A stretch of 29,137 nt of DNA from VGWB01 sp964480945 (GCA_964480945.1 CAYZRX010000046.1:1-29137), one strand, 5' to 3'. Shown: positions 15,831 to 24,427, counted from the stretch's first letter. A program made the numbers and translations. Notes: generated from the sequence alone by a model not told the origin.

Positions 15831-18149
15831 ATGAAAACGAAGCTTCTTTGTCTCGCCCTCGTGATTCTCACGCTCTCGGCGACGCTCCGCGCCTCTGATC
15901 CTTCTTACTATGTCAAGAAATCGACCTGGTTTGAGACAATGCGCGCGTCAAGAGAGGCGCTGCTGAAGCTACGCGGCAACGATCCTCAACTCGCAGCGAG
16001 AATGCTGGGGGGATGGTATGCCATCGGTCCGTTCAAAGCAACAGGATCGACCGCGTTCACGGAGGCCTTCTCGCCAGAGAGTGAAATCGCGCTCGACAGG
16101 TCATATGCTGGCGGGACACTCCAGTGGCACGTCGAGCCCGGCTGGTCGGACAGAACCGTCATCGATTTGGGAGATTCCGTGAACTGCGCGACGTATCTCT
16201 ACCGCACGATCACCGTCCCGAACGACACCCTCATCCCTGTTTCGCTCGGCAGTGACGATGGGATCAAAGTGTGGCTGAACGGCAGGGAGATCTTTGCCCA
16301 CAACGTCAACCGGGCCTGCCGACCTGATCAGGAGGAGGTTGATCTTTCTCTCAAAGCGGGTGAAAACAGATTCCTCATGAAAATCAACAATAACCAGGGA
16401 GCGTTCGCTTATTATTTCCGTCTCGTGGATGCCGGCGTTGATACGATCTGGGCGCTCCTGGATCGGGATTTTCCAGGCGGTAAGATCGCGCGAGAGATGA
16501 AATGGGAGAAGGAGGACAGCATTTGGGTCAACGACTGGACGCCCGGCGACTTGCAGGAGCTGGCGAGACGGTATGTGAACGCATCGCTCTTCGATACGCC
16601 GAAAGATTTGGAGGTTGCGAGGGTCGAAGCGAAGGAGGTGCAGACTGAACGAGATCTTAACAAGATTCGCCAGGCCTATCTTCGCACGCACGATCAGAAT
16701 TTGGCAGCCGTCGTCCTCACGCCGAAGCCGTCCCCGCGCCCGCGCATCAACGGACCCAAGGTCTTCGGCGTCCGCCCGGGGAATCCGTTCCTGTTCACGA
16801 TCCCAGCAACGGGTGCGCGACCGATCGAGTTCACGGCAGAGGGATTGCCGAAGGGACTGGCGCTGGACAAAGCAACAGGGCGGATCACCGGGAGCGTCAC
16901 AAAGCGCGGGATGTACCCCGTCACGCTGGAGGTCAAAAACTCGCTCGGGTCTGCCACGCGAGATTTCAAGATCATTGTCGGTGAGCAGATCGCGCTGACG
17001 CCTCCGCTAGGCTGGAACAGCTGGAACTGCTTCGCGAGCGCTGTCGATGACCAGAAGGTCCGTTCGGCCGCGGACGCGATGGTGAAGTCGGGCCTCGTCA
17101 ACCATGGCTGGAGTTACATCAATATCGATGATTGCTGGGAGATCAGGCCGAATACGGACGATCCGATCTTGATGGGCGAGCCGCGGAACGCGCAGGGGAT
17201 GATCAACACCAACAAGAAATTCCCGGATATGAGAGCCCTGAGCGGCTACATCCACTCGAAGGGGCTCAAGATGGGGATCTACTCTTCGCCCGGCCCTTTG
17301 ACGTGCGCAGGATACACGGCGAGCTATCAGTACGAGAGACAGGACGCCGAGCAGTATGCCCGATGGGGCATCGACTATTTGAAGTACGATTGGTGTTCCT
17401 ACGACCGGATCGCGAGGGATCGCAGTCTGCCGGAATTGAAGAAACCCTATTTCGTCATGCGCGCTGCCCTTGACAAGGTCAAGCGCGACATCGTCTACAG
17501 TCTCTGTCAGTATGGAATGGGGGATGTGTGGGAGTGGGGTGGTGAAGTGGGCGGCAACAGCTGGCGCACGACCGGTGATATCACCGACACATGGGAGAGC
17601 ATGTCTGGGATCGGCTTTTCGCAGGCCGGTCACGAAAAGTATGCGAAGCCCGGCAACTGGAATGATCCCGATATGCTGGTCGTGGGCATGGTCGGTTGGG
17701 GACCGGCCCTGCATCCCACGAGGCTCACTCCGAACGAACAGTACACGCACATCAGCCTGTGGTGTCTCCTTTCTTCTCCTCTCCTCATCGGATGCGATAT
17801 GACGCAGCTGGACGATTTCACGCTCGGTCTCCTGACGAACGATGAAGTTCTGGATGTGAGTCAGGATCCCCTTGGAAAACAGGCGCGGAGGGTGTCGAAG
17901 GATGGCGATCTCGAGGTCTGGGCAAAGGAGCTGGAGGATGGGTCCGTGGCGGTTGGGCTTTTCAACCGCGGCACCTGGAAGTCGGAGATAACCGCCAGAT
18001 GGGCCGACCTCGGGATTCACGGGAAGCACGCCGTCCGCGATCTGTGGCGGCAGAAGGACTTAGGGACCTATGACGGGGATTTCAAGGCTTCGGTGCCGCG
18101 GCACGGAGTGGTCTTGGTGAAGATTTCAGAGCCTCGCCACGCACTGTGA
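15831..18149 (+). CDS. Exported multidomain GH27 enzyme, probable alpha-galactosidase
   Basis: Clan GH-D glycosidase of 772 aa with a signal peptide (MKTKLLCLALVILTLSATLRA). About residues 55-205 form a jelly-roll module with VWLNGREIFAHN. About 300-385 form an Ig-like putative domain (PGNPFLFTIPATGA, GLPKGLALDKATGRITG). The GH27 barrel starts at LTPPLGWNSWNCF (about 390). Catalytic residues are nucleophile Asp520 (YLKYDWCSY) and acid/base Asp583 (NSWRTTGDI), 63 apart versus 61 in human alpha-galactosidase A. NWNDPDML and SQDPLGKQ are typical. NIDDCWE is kept, which favours galactose, although GH27 also includes beta-L-arabinopyranosidases. AGGAG lies eight bases before the ATG. In this locus it could remove the alpha-galactose found on extensin serines. 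Confidence 0.9.
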   Translation: MKTKLLCLALVILTLSATLRASDPSYYVKKSTWFETMRASREALLKLRGNDPQLAARMLGGWYAIGPFKATGSTAFTEAFSPESEIALDRSYAGGTLQWHVEPGWSDRTVIDLGDSVNCATYLYRTITVPNDTLIPVSLGSDDGIKVWLNGREIFAHNVNRACRPDQEEVDLSLKAGENRFLMKINNNQGAFAYYFRLVDAGVDTIWALLDRDFPGGKIAREMKWEKEDSIWVNDWTPGDLQELARRYVNASLFDTPKDLEVARVEAKEVQTERDLNKIRQAYLRTHDQNLAAVVLTPKPSPRPRINGPKVFGVRPGNPFLFTIPATGARPIEFTAEGLPKGLALDKATGRITGSVTKRGMYPVTLEVKNSLGSATRDFKIIVGEQIALTPPLGWNSWNCFASAVDDQKVRSAADAMVKSGLVNHGWSYINIDDCWEIRPNTDDPILMGEPRNAQGMINTNKKFPDMRALSGYIHSKGLKMGIYSSPGPLTCAGYTASYQYERQDAEQYARWGIDYLKYDWCSYDRIARDRSLPELKKPYFVMRAALDKVKRDIVYSLCQYGMGDVWEWGGEVGGNSWRTTGDITDTWESMSGIGFSQAGHEKYAKPGNWNDPDMLVVGMVGWGPALHPTRLTPNEQYTHISLWCLLSSPLLIGCDMTQLDDFTLGLLTNDEVLDVSQDPLGKQARRVSKDGDLEVWAKELEDGSVAVGLFNRGTWKSEITARWADLGIHGKHAVRDLWRQKDLGTYDGDFKASVPRHGVVLVKISEPRHAL

Positions 18150-18452
18150 GACACGAACAAGAGGCCGGAGTATTCGACAGGACATCCGGTTTCTCTCTCA
18201 TCAGTCGGGTGGGGTGACTGGCCCCTGGCGAAAGAGCGAAAGGAAACCGGGCGGCGTCAGCTCAAACCCTTCGATTAGGGGTTCCGGGCTTAAGCGACGC
18301 TTGCATGAAGCCTATTTTAGACAAGGCATTTTGATTAAAGCATTGTTGTCCTTACTTTACACAAGGAGATTCCGTAGTGATGCGACTTGCCATTTAGCTC
18401 GCACACCTGGAAGCCTAGTCATCCACCCCTTCATACACCTCTCATCGGACGA
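18150..18452. other. Intergenic region between GH27 and SDR, 303 bp
   Basis: No gene or tRNA is recognised. Small inverted repeats occur: CCGGA/TCCGG at 18165-18169 and 18185-18189, and CAGTC/GACTG at 18202-18206 and 18216-18220. A short AT-rich stretch around 18325-18362 could hold a promoter for the uronate genes, but no good -35/-10 pair is seen. Confidence 0.4.
18165..18198 (+). terminator. Weak candidate terminator after GH27
   Basis: CCGGA and TCCGG form a 5-bp stem (6 with a G-U pair) over a 15-base loop, followed by TTTCTCTCT. The stem is short and the tail is mixed, so this is only a possible end of the GH27 transcript. Confidence 0.25.
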
Positions 18453-19247
18453 ATGCCGTCAGATACTCCCGTAGTTCTTGTTACCGGCGCAAGTCGAGGG
18501 CTTGGCCGGGGGATTGCCCAGCACGCCGCGAAGATCGGGTGCTCCGTCGTAATAAACTTCACGGCCAACCGGAGGGCCGCAAAGGAGACGGAAAAGCTCT
18601 GCGAGGAAAACAAGCTGCACGCCGGACAACGGTTCGTCACGCTTCAGGCTGATATCGGCTCCGGGAAAGAGCGAACGAAGCTCCTGAGAGAATCGCTCAA
18701 GAAATTCGGCCGCATCGATGCTTTGGTAAACAACGCCGGCATCGGGCCTCGTGTGAGGCGAGATATCACCGAGACGACCGAAGAATCCTTTGCTGATGTA
18801 ATGCAGGTGAATCTGCAGGGGCCGTTTTTCCTAACGCAGAGCGTCGTGAACTACTGGTTGCGCGGAAAGTCTCAACCGGCACTAGCGGGTGGGTTCAAGA
18901 TTATCTTCATCTCATCGGTCTCTGCTGAGAGCGTCTCGCTCAATCGGGGGGAGTACTGCATCTCAAAGGCGGGCCTCTCCATGGTGAGCAAGCTCTGGGC
19001 TGTGCGTCTCGCCGATCATGGGATTCAGGTCTATGAGATTCGCCCCGGCATTATGTCAACAGATATGACGAGCGCGGCGAAAGAGAAGTACGACCAGCAG
19101 CTGTCCGAGGGAGTTGTCCCGATCGCGCGCTGGGGCACCGCTGACGATGTCGGTCGCGCGGTAAGCTCGATCCTCGCGGGACATTTTCCCTTCTCGACCG
19201 GCGAGGTGATTCACGTTGACGGCGGGCTTCATATACCGAGATTATGA
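18453..19247 (+). CDS. Short-chain dehydrogenase/reductase (SDR)
   Basis: Classical SDR oxidoreductase, 264 aa from ATG 18453. The cofactor motif is TGASRGLGRG near the N-terminus, NNAG is at about residues 90-95, and the catalytic set is the serine of ISSVS with YCISK (YxxxK). The C-terminal RPGIMSTDM and TGEVIHVDGG are also typical. It resembles FabG-like sugar dehydrogenases often annotated 3-ketoacyl-ACP reductase. It is followed after six bases by a GH88-type gene and then by KDPG aldolase, so a uronate role such as that of KduD (2-dehydro-3-deoxy-gluconate dehydrogenase) is plausible. The specific substrate is not visible. An in-frame upstream ATG at 18387 gives a low-complexity extension and is unlikely. 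Confidence 0.85.
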   Translation: MPSDTPVVLVTGASRGLGRGIAQHAAKIGCSVVINFTANRRAAKETEKLCEENKLHAGQRFVTLQADIGSGKERTKLLRESLKKFGRIDALVNNAGIGPRVRRDITETTEESFADVMQVNLQGPFFLTQSVVNYWLRGKSQPALAGGFKIIFISSVSAESVSLNRGEYCISKAGLSMVSKLWAVRLADHGIQVYEIRPGIMSTDMTSAAKEKYDQQLSEGVVPIARWGTADDVGRAVSSILAGHFPFSTGEVIHVDGGLHIPRL

Positions 19248-19253
19248 AGCGAC

Positions 19254-20633
19254 ATGCTTCAGATCAACCCTCACATAGAACCCAAGAGCCTTCTCCCCCG
19301 GATCGATCGTCTCTTTGATCTGTCGGCTCAGAAAATCATGGAGCTGCAGAAGCGTTGGAATCCACAGAAGGGGGCTCCGGTCTTCACGGCAGCGGGCATC
19401 TACACCTCCCGGGGCTGGACGGAATGGACGCAGGGTTTTCAGTTTGGATCGGCTATCTTGCAGTTCGACGCTACACGGGATCAGCAGTTTCTCGAGATGG
19501 GGCGGGCTGGCACGATTTCGTCAATGGCGGCGCACGTCAGTCACGTCGGTGTGCATGACCACGGTTTCAACACGATCAGCACCTACGGCAATCTGCACCG
19601 CCTGATGCGGGAGGGTAGAATCTCCGAGAACGAGTGGGAACGGCGGTTCTACGAACTCGCCCTCCAGGCGAGCGGCGCTGTGCAGGCCTCCCGCTGGACA
19701 GACTTGCGGAACGATCGGGGTTACATCTATTCATTCAACGGTCCGCACTCGCTCTTCGCAGACACCATCCGGACGCTGCGCGTCCTCGCAGTGGCACACC
19801 AGCTTGGCCATGTACTGATGGGGGAGAGAGATCGGAAGATCAGTCTCCTGCAGCGGCTCCTTCAGCACGCCGAGACCACTGCCCGCTACAATGTCTATTT
19901 TGGGGAAGGGCGCGACGCGTATGATGTTCGGGGACGGGTTGCGCACGAATCCATCTTCAACCTGAACGATGGATCCTATCGGTGCCCGAGCACCCAACAA
20001 GGATATTCTCCGTTCTCGACTTGGACACGGGGATTGGCCTGGATCATCTGCGGCTATGGCGAGGAATTGGAGTTCCTGGCCTCGCTTCCGGAGGCAGAAC
20101 TGTCCCAGTTTGGAGGCAAGCAGCAGATCTGCGATGCCTTTCAAAATGTTGCCATGGCGGCGGCGGATTTCTATCTCATCAATACGCCGACCGATGGTAT
20201 CCCGTACTGGGACACGGGTGCGCCCGGGTTGGCGCTGCTCGGAGACTGTCTCGGTCGTCCGGCCGATCCGTTCAATGAGCGGGAGCCGGTGGACAGCTCG
20301 GCGGCCCTGATCGCGGCTCAGGGGCTCGTTCGCTTGGGCCGTTATCTTCAGAGCCGGAAGGATCGGGACAAGGGCACGAAATACCTTCAGGCCGGGCTCA
20401 CGGTCGCTGCGAGTGTTTTCGCCGAGCCGTACGTTTCCGTCAATCCCAAGCACGAAGGGCTGATCCTGCACTCCGTCTATCATCGGCCGAATGGCTGGGA
20501 CTACGTTCCGCCGGGCAAGAAAATTCCCTGCGGGGAGTCGTCGATGTGGGGGGACTATCACGCACGCGAACTTGCATTGATGATCAAGAGGATGGCACAG
20601 AACGAACGATACTATTGTTTTTACATCACGTAA
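19254..20633 (+). CDS. GH88-like unsaturated glucuronyl hydrolase
   Basis: (alpha/alpha)6-barrel enzyme of the GH88 type, 459 aa, with no signal peptide, so cytoplasmic. GH88 enzymes hydrate the 4,5-double bond of unsaturated uronic acid left by polysaccharide lyases and so release the sugar. Family landmarks are VHDHGFN with Asp102, ADTIRTL with Asp170 (the two catalytic aspartates, in Bacillus UGL Asp88 and Asp149), the aromatic strip FSTWTRGLAWIICGYG, GIPYWDTGAPG, DSSAALIAAQGL, LHSVYHRPNG and SSMWGDYHARELAL. KDPG aldolase begins four bases after the stop. The substrate would be an oligouronide from a lyase acting on pectin, rhamnogalacturonan or glucuronan; no lyase is in the window. GH105 is the alternative family. 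Confidence 0.82.
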   Translation: MLQINPHIEPKSLLPRIDRLFDLSAQKIMELQKRWNPQKGAPVFTAAGIYTSRGWTEWTQGFQFGSAILQFDATRDQQFLEMGRAGTISSMAAHVSHVGVHDHGFNTISTYGNLHRLMREGRISENEWERRFYELALQASGAVQASRWTDLRNDRGYIYSFNGPHSLFADTIRTLRVLAVAHQLGHVLMGERDRKISLLQRLLQHAETTARYNVYFGEGRDAYDVRGRVAHESIFNLNDGSYRCPSTQQGYSPFSTWTRGLAWIICGYGEELEFLASLPEAELSQFGGKQQICDAFQNVAMAAADFYLINTPTDGIPYWDTGAPGLALLGDCLGRPADPFNEREPVDSSAALIAAQGLVRLGRYLQSRKDRDKGTKYLQAGLTVAASVFAEPYVSVNPKHEGLILHSVYHRPNGWDYVPPGKKIPCGESSMWGDYHARELALMIKRMAQNERYYCFYIT

Positions 20634-20637
20634 GAGT

Positions 20638-21288
20638 ATGAACCGAAGCGAAATTCTGTCACATATCACGTCGACGGGCGTCGTAGCAGTCATCCGCATG
20701 AAGGACACCCGCCGGCTTGCCAGAGTCATCGAGGCCGTGCGGCTCGGTGGCGTCAAGTCGATCGAGATCACGATGACAGTGCCGGGAGCCGTGGACATCA
20801 TCCGGGATCTGGTGAAGTCGGTCCCGAACGACGTGCGCATCGGGGCCGGGACGGTCGTTGACAGAGACACCGCAATCGCGGTCATCGACGCGGGAGCGCA
20901 GTTCGTGGTCGGGCCTGTCCTGGATCTTCAGATCGTCAAGGTCTGTGCAGAGCGAGACAGGGTCGTGATGCCCGGGTGTTTCTCGCCGACGGAGATCCAC
21001 ACGGCCTGGCGTGCGGGAGCGGATATTATCAAGGTTTTTCCCGCCACGTCGCTGGGACCGAAGTACTTCAAAGACATTCGCGGGCCTTTCCCCGACATCC
21101 GGCTCATGCCCACCGGTGGGGTTACGATCGATAACGTGGGAGAGTGGATCGCTGCAGGCGCGGTGGCGGTTGGGATCGGAAGCGATCTTCTCGACAAAAA
21201 GGCGATCGAAGAGGAGCGATATGAAGTCCTGACGGAACGGGCGCAGCGGATGGTCCAGAATTTCTTGAAGGCGAAACGAGGAGCCTGA
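20638..21288 (+). CDS. eda: 2-keto-3-deoxy-6-phosphogluconate (KDPG) aldolase
   Basis: Class I aldolase that splits KDPG into pyruvate and glyceraldehyde 3-phosphate, or the related 4-hydroxy-2-oxoglutarate, in the cytoplasm. The product is 216 aa, the usual length. Landmarks are GAGTVVDRDTA, VMPGCFSPTEI, the Schiff-base Lys132 in ADIIKVFPA, and MPTGGV. It is tightly coupled to the GH88-like gene (4-nt gap) as the last step of uronate breakdown. KduI (isomerase) and KDG kinase, needed between GH88 and this enzyme, are not in the window. The hydroxyoxoglutarate activity known for this family could also matter for hydroxyproline metabolism, but the HypD route does not need it. Confidence 0.92.
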   Translation: MNRSEILSHITSTGVVAVIRMKDTRRLARVIEAVRLGGVKSIEITMTVPGAVDIIRDLVKSVPNDVRIGAGTVVDRDTAIAVIDAGAQFVVGPVLDLQIVKVCAERDRVVMPGCFSPTEIHTAWRAGADIIKVFPATSLGPKYFKDIRGPFPDIRLMPTGGVTIDNVGEWIAAGAVAVGIGSDLLDKKAIEEERYEVLTERAQRMVQNFLKAKRGA

Positions 21289-21522
21289 CAGCTCGTCAGT
21301 CGGATTTGATGCAGAAGCTATGCGCAACGGCCAGGCTATTCCGGATCTGGCGGCGGCGTTGCATGAGTGGAATTGTCTTGTAAATCTGCTCTACTTTTGG
21401 TAAAATAGCAAAAGGTCTGGGTCAGTCGTCACTTCTCCGGTATCGTCCCCGCGGAGTCCATCGTTGTGCGGATAGCGGGGGCACTTCCGGCTTTTTTTTG
21501 TCGTCCTTTCAGACATCCACGA
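21289..21522. other. Intergenic region before DUF4954 gene
   Basis: 234 bp with no gene. The left half shows nothing notable; the right half contains an AT-rich promoter-like stretch (see 21378-21406). Confidence 0.5.
21378..21406 (+). promoter_or_regulatory. Candidate promoter for DUF4954-nagB
   Basis: TTGTAA, a 17-bp spacer and TAAAAT form a good sigma-70-like pair about 115 bp before the DUF4954 start. Overlapping it, TACTTTTG (21392-21399) exactly fits the Bacteroidota -7 consensus TAnnTTTG, with a TTG 16 bp upstream. Either reading places transcription start near 21410. Confidence 0.5.
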
Positions 21523-23523
21523 ATGAGTCTCGCAACGTCACATCTGACGGAAGATCAAGTCTCTCAGCTCGTTCGACAGGGCTGCACGGCAAGTGATTGG
21601 CGCTCGGTCGTGATCGCACCGGAGTGCGATCTGGATCGGATTCGAAATGTCCGCTTTGCAGGGAAGGTAGAGATTGGAAGTCTTGCGGGGAGCCACAGTC
21701 TTGAAGGTGTTGAGTTTCCCTGCGGTATCTACGATGCTTCCATAGCAGATTCGATCATTGGCAATCGGGTGCGGATCGCGACCATCGGTTCGGTGATCTC
21801 AAACTACGTCATCGGCGAAGGCGCTCTCATCCAGAGCGTCGGGTCATTGGTTGCCGAGCCGGGAGCCACATTCGGCAACGGGATCGAGCTGGATGCGATC
21901 AACGAAGGGGGCGGGCGAGGGATCAGGATTGTCAACGAGCTTACATCGCAGGTCGCGTACCTGCAGGGGATGTTGCGGCACAACCCCGAGCTCTCCCGAC
22001 GGCTGGATTCCCTGATTCAAGCGCAGGCTCAATCTGCGAGGGCCGAAAAGGGACGTGTCGGAGAGGGGGCGCGCATTCTCCATTCCGGGTCGATACTCAA
22101 CGTCGCCGTCGGGCCGTACGCGAGCATCCATGGGGCCCAGCACCTGGAGAACGGAACGGTCAACAGCTGCGCCGAGCATCCGACGGAGGTGGGCGAAGGC
22201 GTCCAGGCGAAGTCGTTCCTTCTGGCCGAGGGAGCACGTGTGGAGGGAGGCGCAATCCTTGATAAGGTGTTTGTCGGTCAGGGAGTGAAGATAGGGAAAC
22301 AATTCTCTGCCGAGAACTCCCTTTTCTTCGCGAACTGTGAGGCGTTTCACGGGGAGGCTGTGTCGGTGTTCGCCGGACCATACACCGTCACGCATCATAA
22401 GTCAACGTTGCTCATTGCCGGGCTATTCTCTTTCTACAACGCCGGGAGCGGAACGAACCAGAGCAATCACAAGTATAAACTCGGCCCGGTTCACCAGGGC
22501 ATTTTTGAGCGCGGCTGCAAGACCGGGTCGTTCTCGTACGTAATGGAAGAATGCCATCTCGGAGCGTTCAGCGTAGTCATTGGAAAACACTACGCAAACA
22601 TGAGCGCCCCGAACATGCCGTTCTCCTATTTTCATGAGAAGGAGGGGGCGTCGATCATCCTTCCCGGCCTGAACCTGACCTCGGTCGGTCTCGTGAGGGA
22701 TGGTGAAAAATGGCCGAAGCGCGATTCCCGCAAGGCCCCCCTGAGAAGGGATCTGATTGTCTTTGACGTATTCTCGCCGTATACCGTGGAGAAAATGAGG
22801 CGCGGAAGAGATGAGCTGCAGAGGTTGAATCAAGGCGTTTTGGACGATGAGGCATGGGTAGAGTACGCCGGTCTTCAGCTGAACGGGCGCTCGCTGCGGA
22901 GAGGCACAAAGTACTATTCGCTCGCGATCGCCCGGTATTTGAATGGAAAAGTGATTGAAAGGGTCGTTGACGCCCTCGGGAAGACAAACAGTTGGAGCGC
23001 TGCCGCTGCCTCAATGGCTCCGAAGTCCGATCTGAAGGATTCGAGCGCGTGGACGGACATCGGCGGGCTGATAACCCCAAGCGATCGCGTCGCAAAGCTT
23101 GAGGACGACGTCGCCGGTGGATCAATCGAACGGTACGGGGGGCTCGTGGACGAGTTGCAGAAGATGTATGATCGTTATCAGGACGATGAATGGCGCTACG
23201 TTTATGACGCCTTCGAGCAGGAGTACAGGATCCGGGCGGACGTAATGACGAAAGAACAAGCGGCAGCGGCGGTCGACGAGTGGGAAGGAGCGTCCACGTT
23301 GCTGCACGAGATCATCCTCGAGGATTCGAAGAAGGAATTTGGGGATTCCGCCAGGATCGGTTTTGGGGTCGATCAATCCCAGGAGAATGCCCGCCGAGAT
23401 TTTGAGGCTGTGCGGGGAACGATCGGGACGAACAGCGTTGTTCGAAAGCTGTCTGACGAGACCGAGGCGATCCGGCGGCGTGCGGAGCAGTTCAAAACAT
23501 CGATTCTCTCCTCCCGGCCGTAG
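21523..23523 (+). CDS. DUF4954-type left-handed beta-helix protein
   Basis: A large cytoplasmic protein of unknown function, 666 aa from ATG 21523; an upstream in-frame start at 21466 adds a poor-quality extension. About residues 40-330 contain hexapeptide-like repeats (GVEFPCGIYDASIADSIIG, IGEGALIQSVGSLV, VGPYASIHGAQHLENGTV, VGQGVKIG), the hallmark of left-handed beta-helix acyl- and nucleotidyl-transferases. A conserved-looking motif GSGTNQSNHKYKLGPVHQG lies at about 308-326. The C-terminal third is helical and charged (DELQKMYDRYQDDEWRYVYD). I recognise it as the DUF4954 family of Bacteroidota, for which I know no established function. It is followed 61 nt later by nagB, so a link to amino-sugar or nucleotide-sugar metabolism is inferred. 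Confidence 0.75.
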   Translation: MSLATSHLTEDQVSQLVRQGCTASDWRSVVIAPECDLDRIRNVRFAGKVEIGSLAGSHSLEGVEFPCGIYDASIADSIIGNRVRIATIGSVISNYVIGEGALIQSVGSLVAEPGATFGNGIELDAINEGGGRGIRIVNELTSQVAYLQGMLRHNPELSRRLDSLIQAQAQSARAEKGRVGEGARILHSGSILNVAVGPYASIHGAQHLENGTVNSCAEHPTEVGEGVQAKSFLLAEGARVEGGAILDKVFVGQGVKIGKQFSAENSLFFANCEAFHGEAVSVFAGPYTVTHHKSTLLIAGLFSFYNAGSGTNQSNHKYKLGPVHQGIFERGCKTGSFSYVMEECHLGAFSVVIGKHYANMSAPNMPFSYFHEKEGASIILPGLNLTSVGLVRDGEKWPKRDSRKAPLRRDLIVFDVFSPYTVEKMRRGRDELQRLNQGVLDDEAWVEYAGLQLNGRSLRRGTKYYSLAIARYLNGKVIERVVDALGKTNSWSAAAASMAPKSDLKDSSAWTDIGGLITPSDRVAKLEDDVAGGSIERYGGLVDELQKMYDRYQDDEWRYVYDAFEQEYRIRADVMTKEQAAAAVDEWEGASTLLHEIILEDSKKEFGDSARIGFGVDQSQENARRDFEAVRGTIGTNSVVRKLSDETEAIRRRAEQFKTSILSSRP

Positions 23524-23572
23524 CTGACTGCGCGCGACAGCAAGAAGAAGCACAGAACGAACTAACAACAAA

Positions 23573-23578
23573 AAGGAG
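23573..23578 (+). promoter_or_regulatory. Strong ribosome-binding site of nagB
   Basis: AAGGAG six bases before the ATG at 23585 in an A-rich leader; it fixes this start. Confidence 0.75.
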
Positions 23579-23584
23579 TACTCA

Positions 23585-24397
23585 ATGAGAGTGATCATTC
23601 AGCCGAGCTATGACCTTGTGAGTAAATGGGTCGCATCGTACATGGTGAGGACGATACGGGACTTTGCCCCTACGGCCCAGAAGCCCTTCGTCCTGGGGCT
23701 CCCGACTGGTTCTTCTCCAATCGGGACGTACAAAGAGTTGATCGCAATGCACAAGAAGGGACTGGTCTCCTTCAAGCATGTCGTTACCTTCAACATGGAC
23801 GAGTACATCGGCATTCCTGAGGATCACCCGGAGAGCTATCATTCGTTCATGTGGAACAACTTCTTCAAACACATTGACATCGTGAAGGAGAACGTGAACA
23901 TCCTCAACGGGAACGCGAAGGATCTCGAGAAAGAGTGCACGCAATACGAGGAGAGGATTAGGAAAATAGGTGGAATTCAGCTCTTTCTCGGCGGAATTGG
24001 TCCGGACGGTCATATTGCTTTCAATGAGCCCGGTTCGTCTCTCTCATCGAGAACAAGGATCAAGACGCTCACCTACGACACGATCGTCGCCAACGCCCGG
24101 TTTTTCGATAACGACATCACCAAGGTGCCGAAGACAGCGTTGACTGTGGGCGTGGCCACAGTGCTGGACGCACAGAAAGTGCTCATCATCATCAGTGGTT
24201 ACAAGAAAGCCAGAGCATGTGCGGCTTGCGTTGAGTCGGGCGTGAATCATATGTGGACTGTGAGCGCCGTGCAGCTTCATCCTCACGGCATCATTGTCTG
24301 CGATGACGAGGCAACGCTCGAGCTGAGGGTGGGAACGGTCAAATACTTCAAGGATATCGAGGCAGCGAATCTGGATCCGGCCACATTGCTGCAGTAG
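23585..24397 (+). CDS. nagB: Glucosamine-6-phosphate deaminase
   Basis: Cytoplasmic enzyme that converts glucosamine 6-phosphate to fructose 6-phosphate and ammonia in amino-sugar catabolism. The product is 270 aa, against 266 in E. coli NagB. Landmarks are LGLPTGSSPIGTY (phosphate binding), TFNMDEYIGIPEDHPESYHS with the catalytic Asp, and GGIGPDGHIAFNEPGSS with the catalytic His. LTVGVATVLDAQKVLIIISG and KARACAACVES follow. nagA is not in the window. It follows the DUF4954 gene in what looks like a two-gene transcript with its own promoter and terminator. Confidence 0.95.
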   Translation: MRVIIQPSYDLVSKWVASYMVRTIRDFAPTAQKPFVLGLPTGSSPIGTYKELIAMHKKGLVSFKHVVTFNMDEYIGIPEDHPESYHSFMWNNFFKHIDIVKENVNILNGNAKDLEKECTQYEERIRKIGGIQLFLGGIGPDGHIAFNEPGSSLSSRTRIKTLTYDTIVANARFFDNDITKVPKTALTVGVATVLDAQKVLIIISGYKKARACAACVESGVNHMWTVSAVQLHPHGIIVCDDEATLELRVGTVKYFKDIEAANLDPATLLQ

Positions 24398-24427
24398 AAC
24401 GAGCCGCCGGTTTGCACGAAAACAATT

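Noticed and set aside
18214..18474. 86-codon frame before the SDR gene
   Set aside because: It runs into the SDR start, has no ribosome-binding site and looks like random translation of intergenic DNA.
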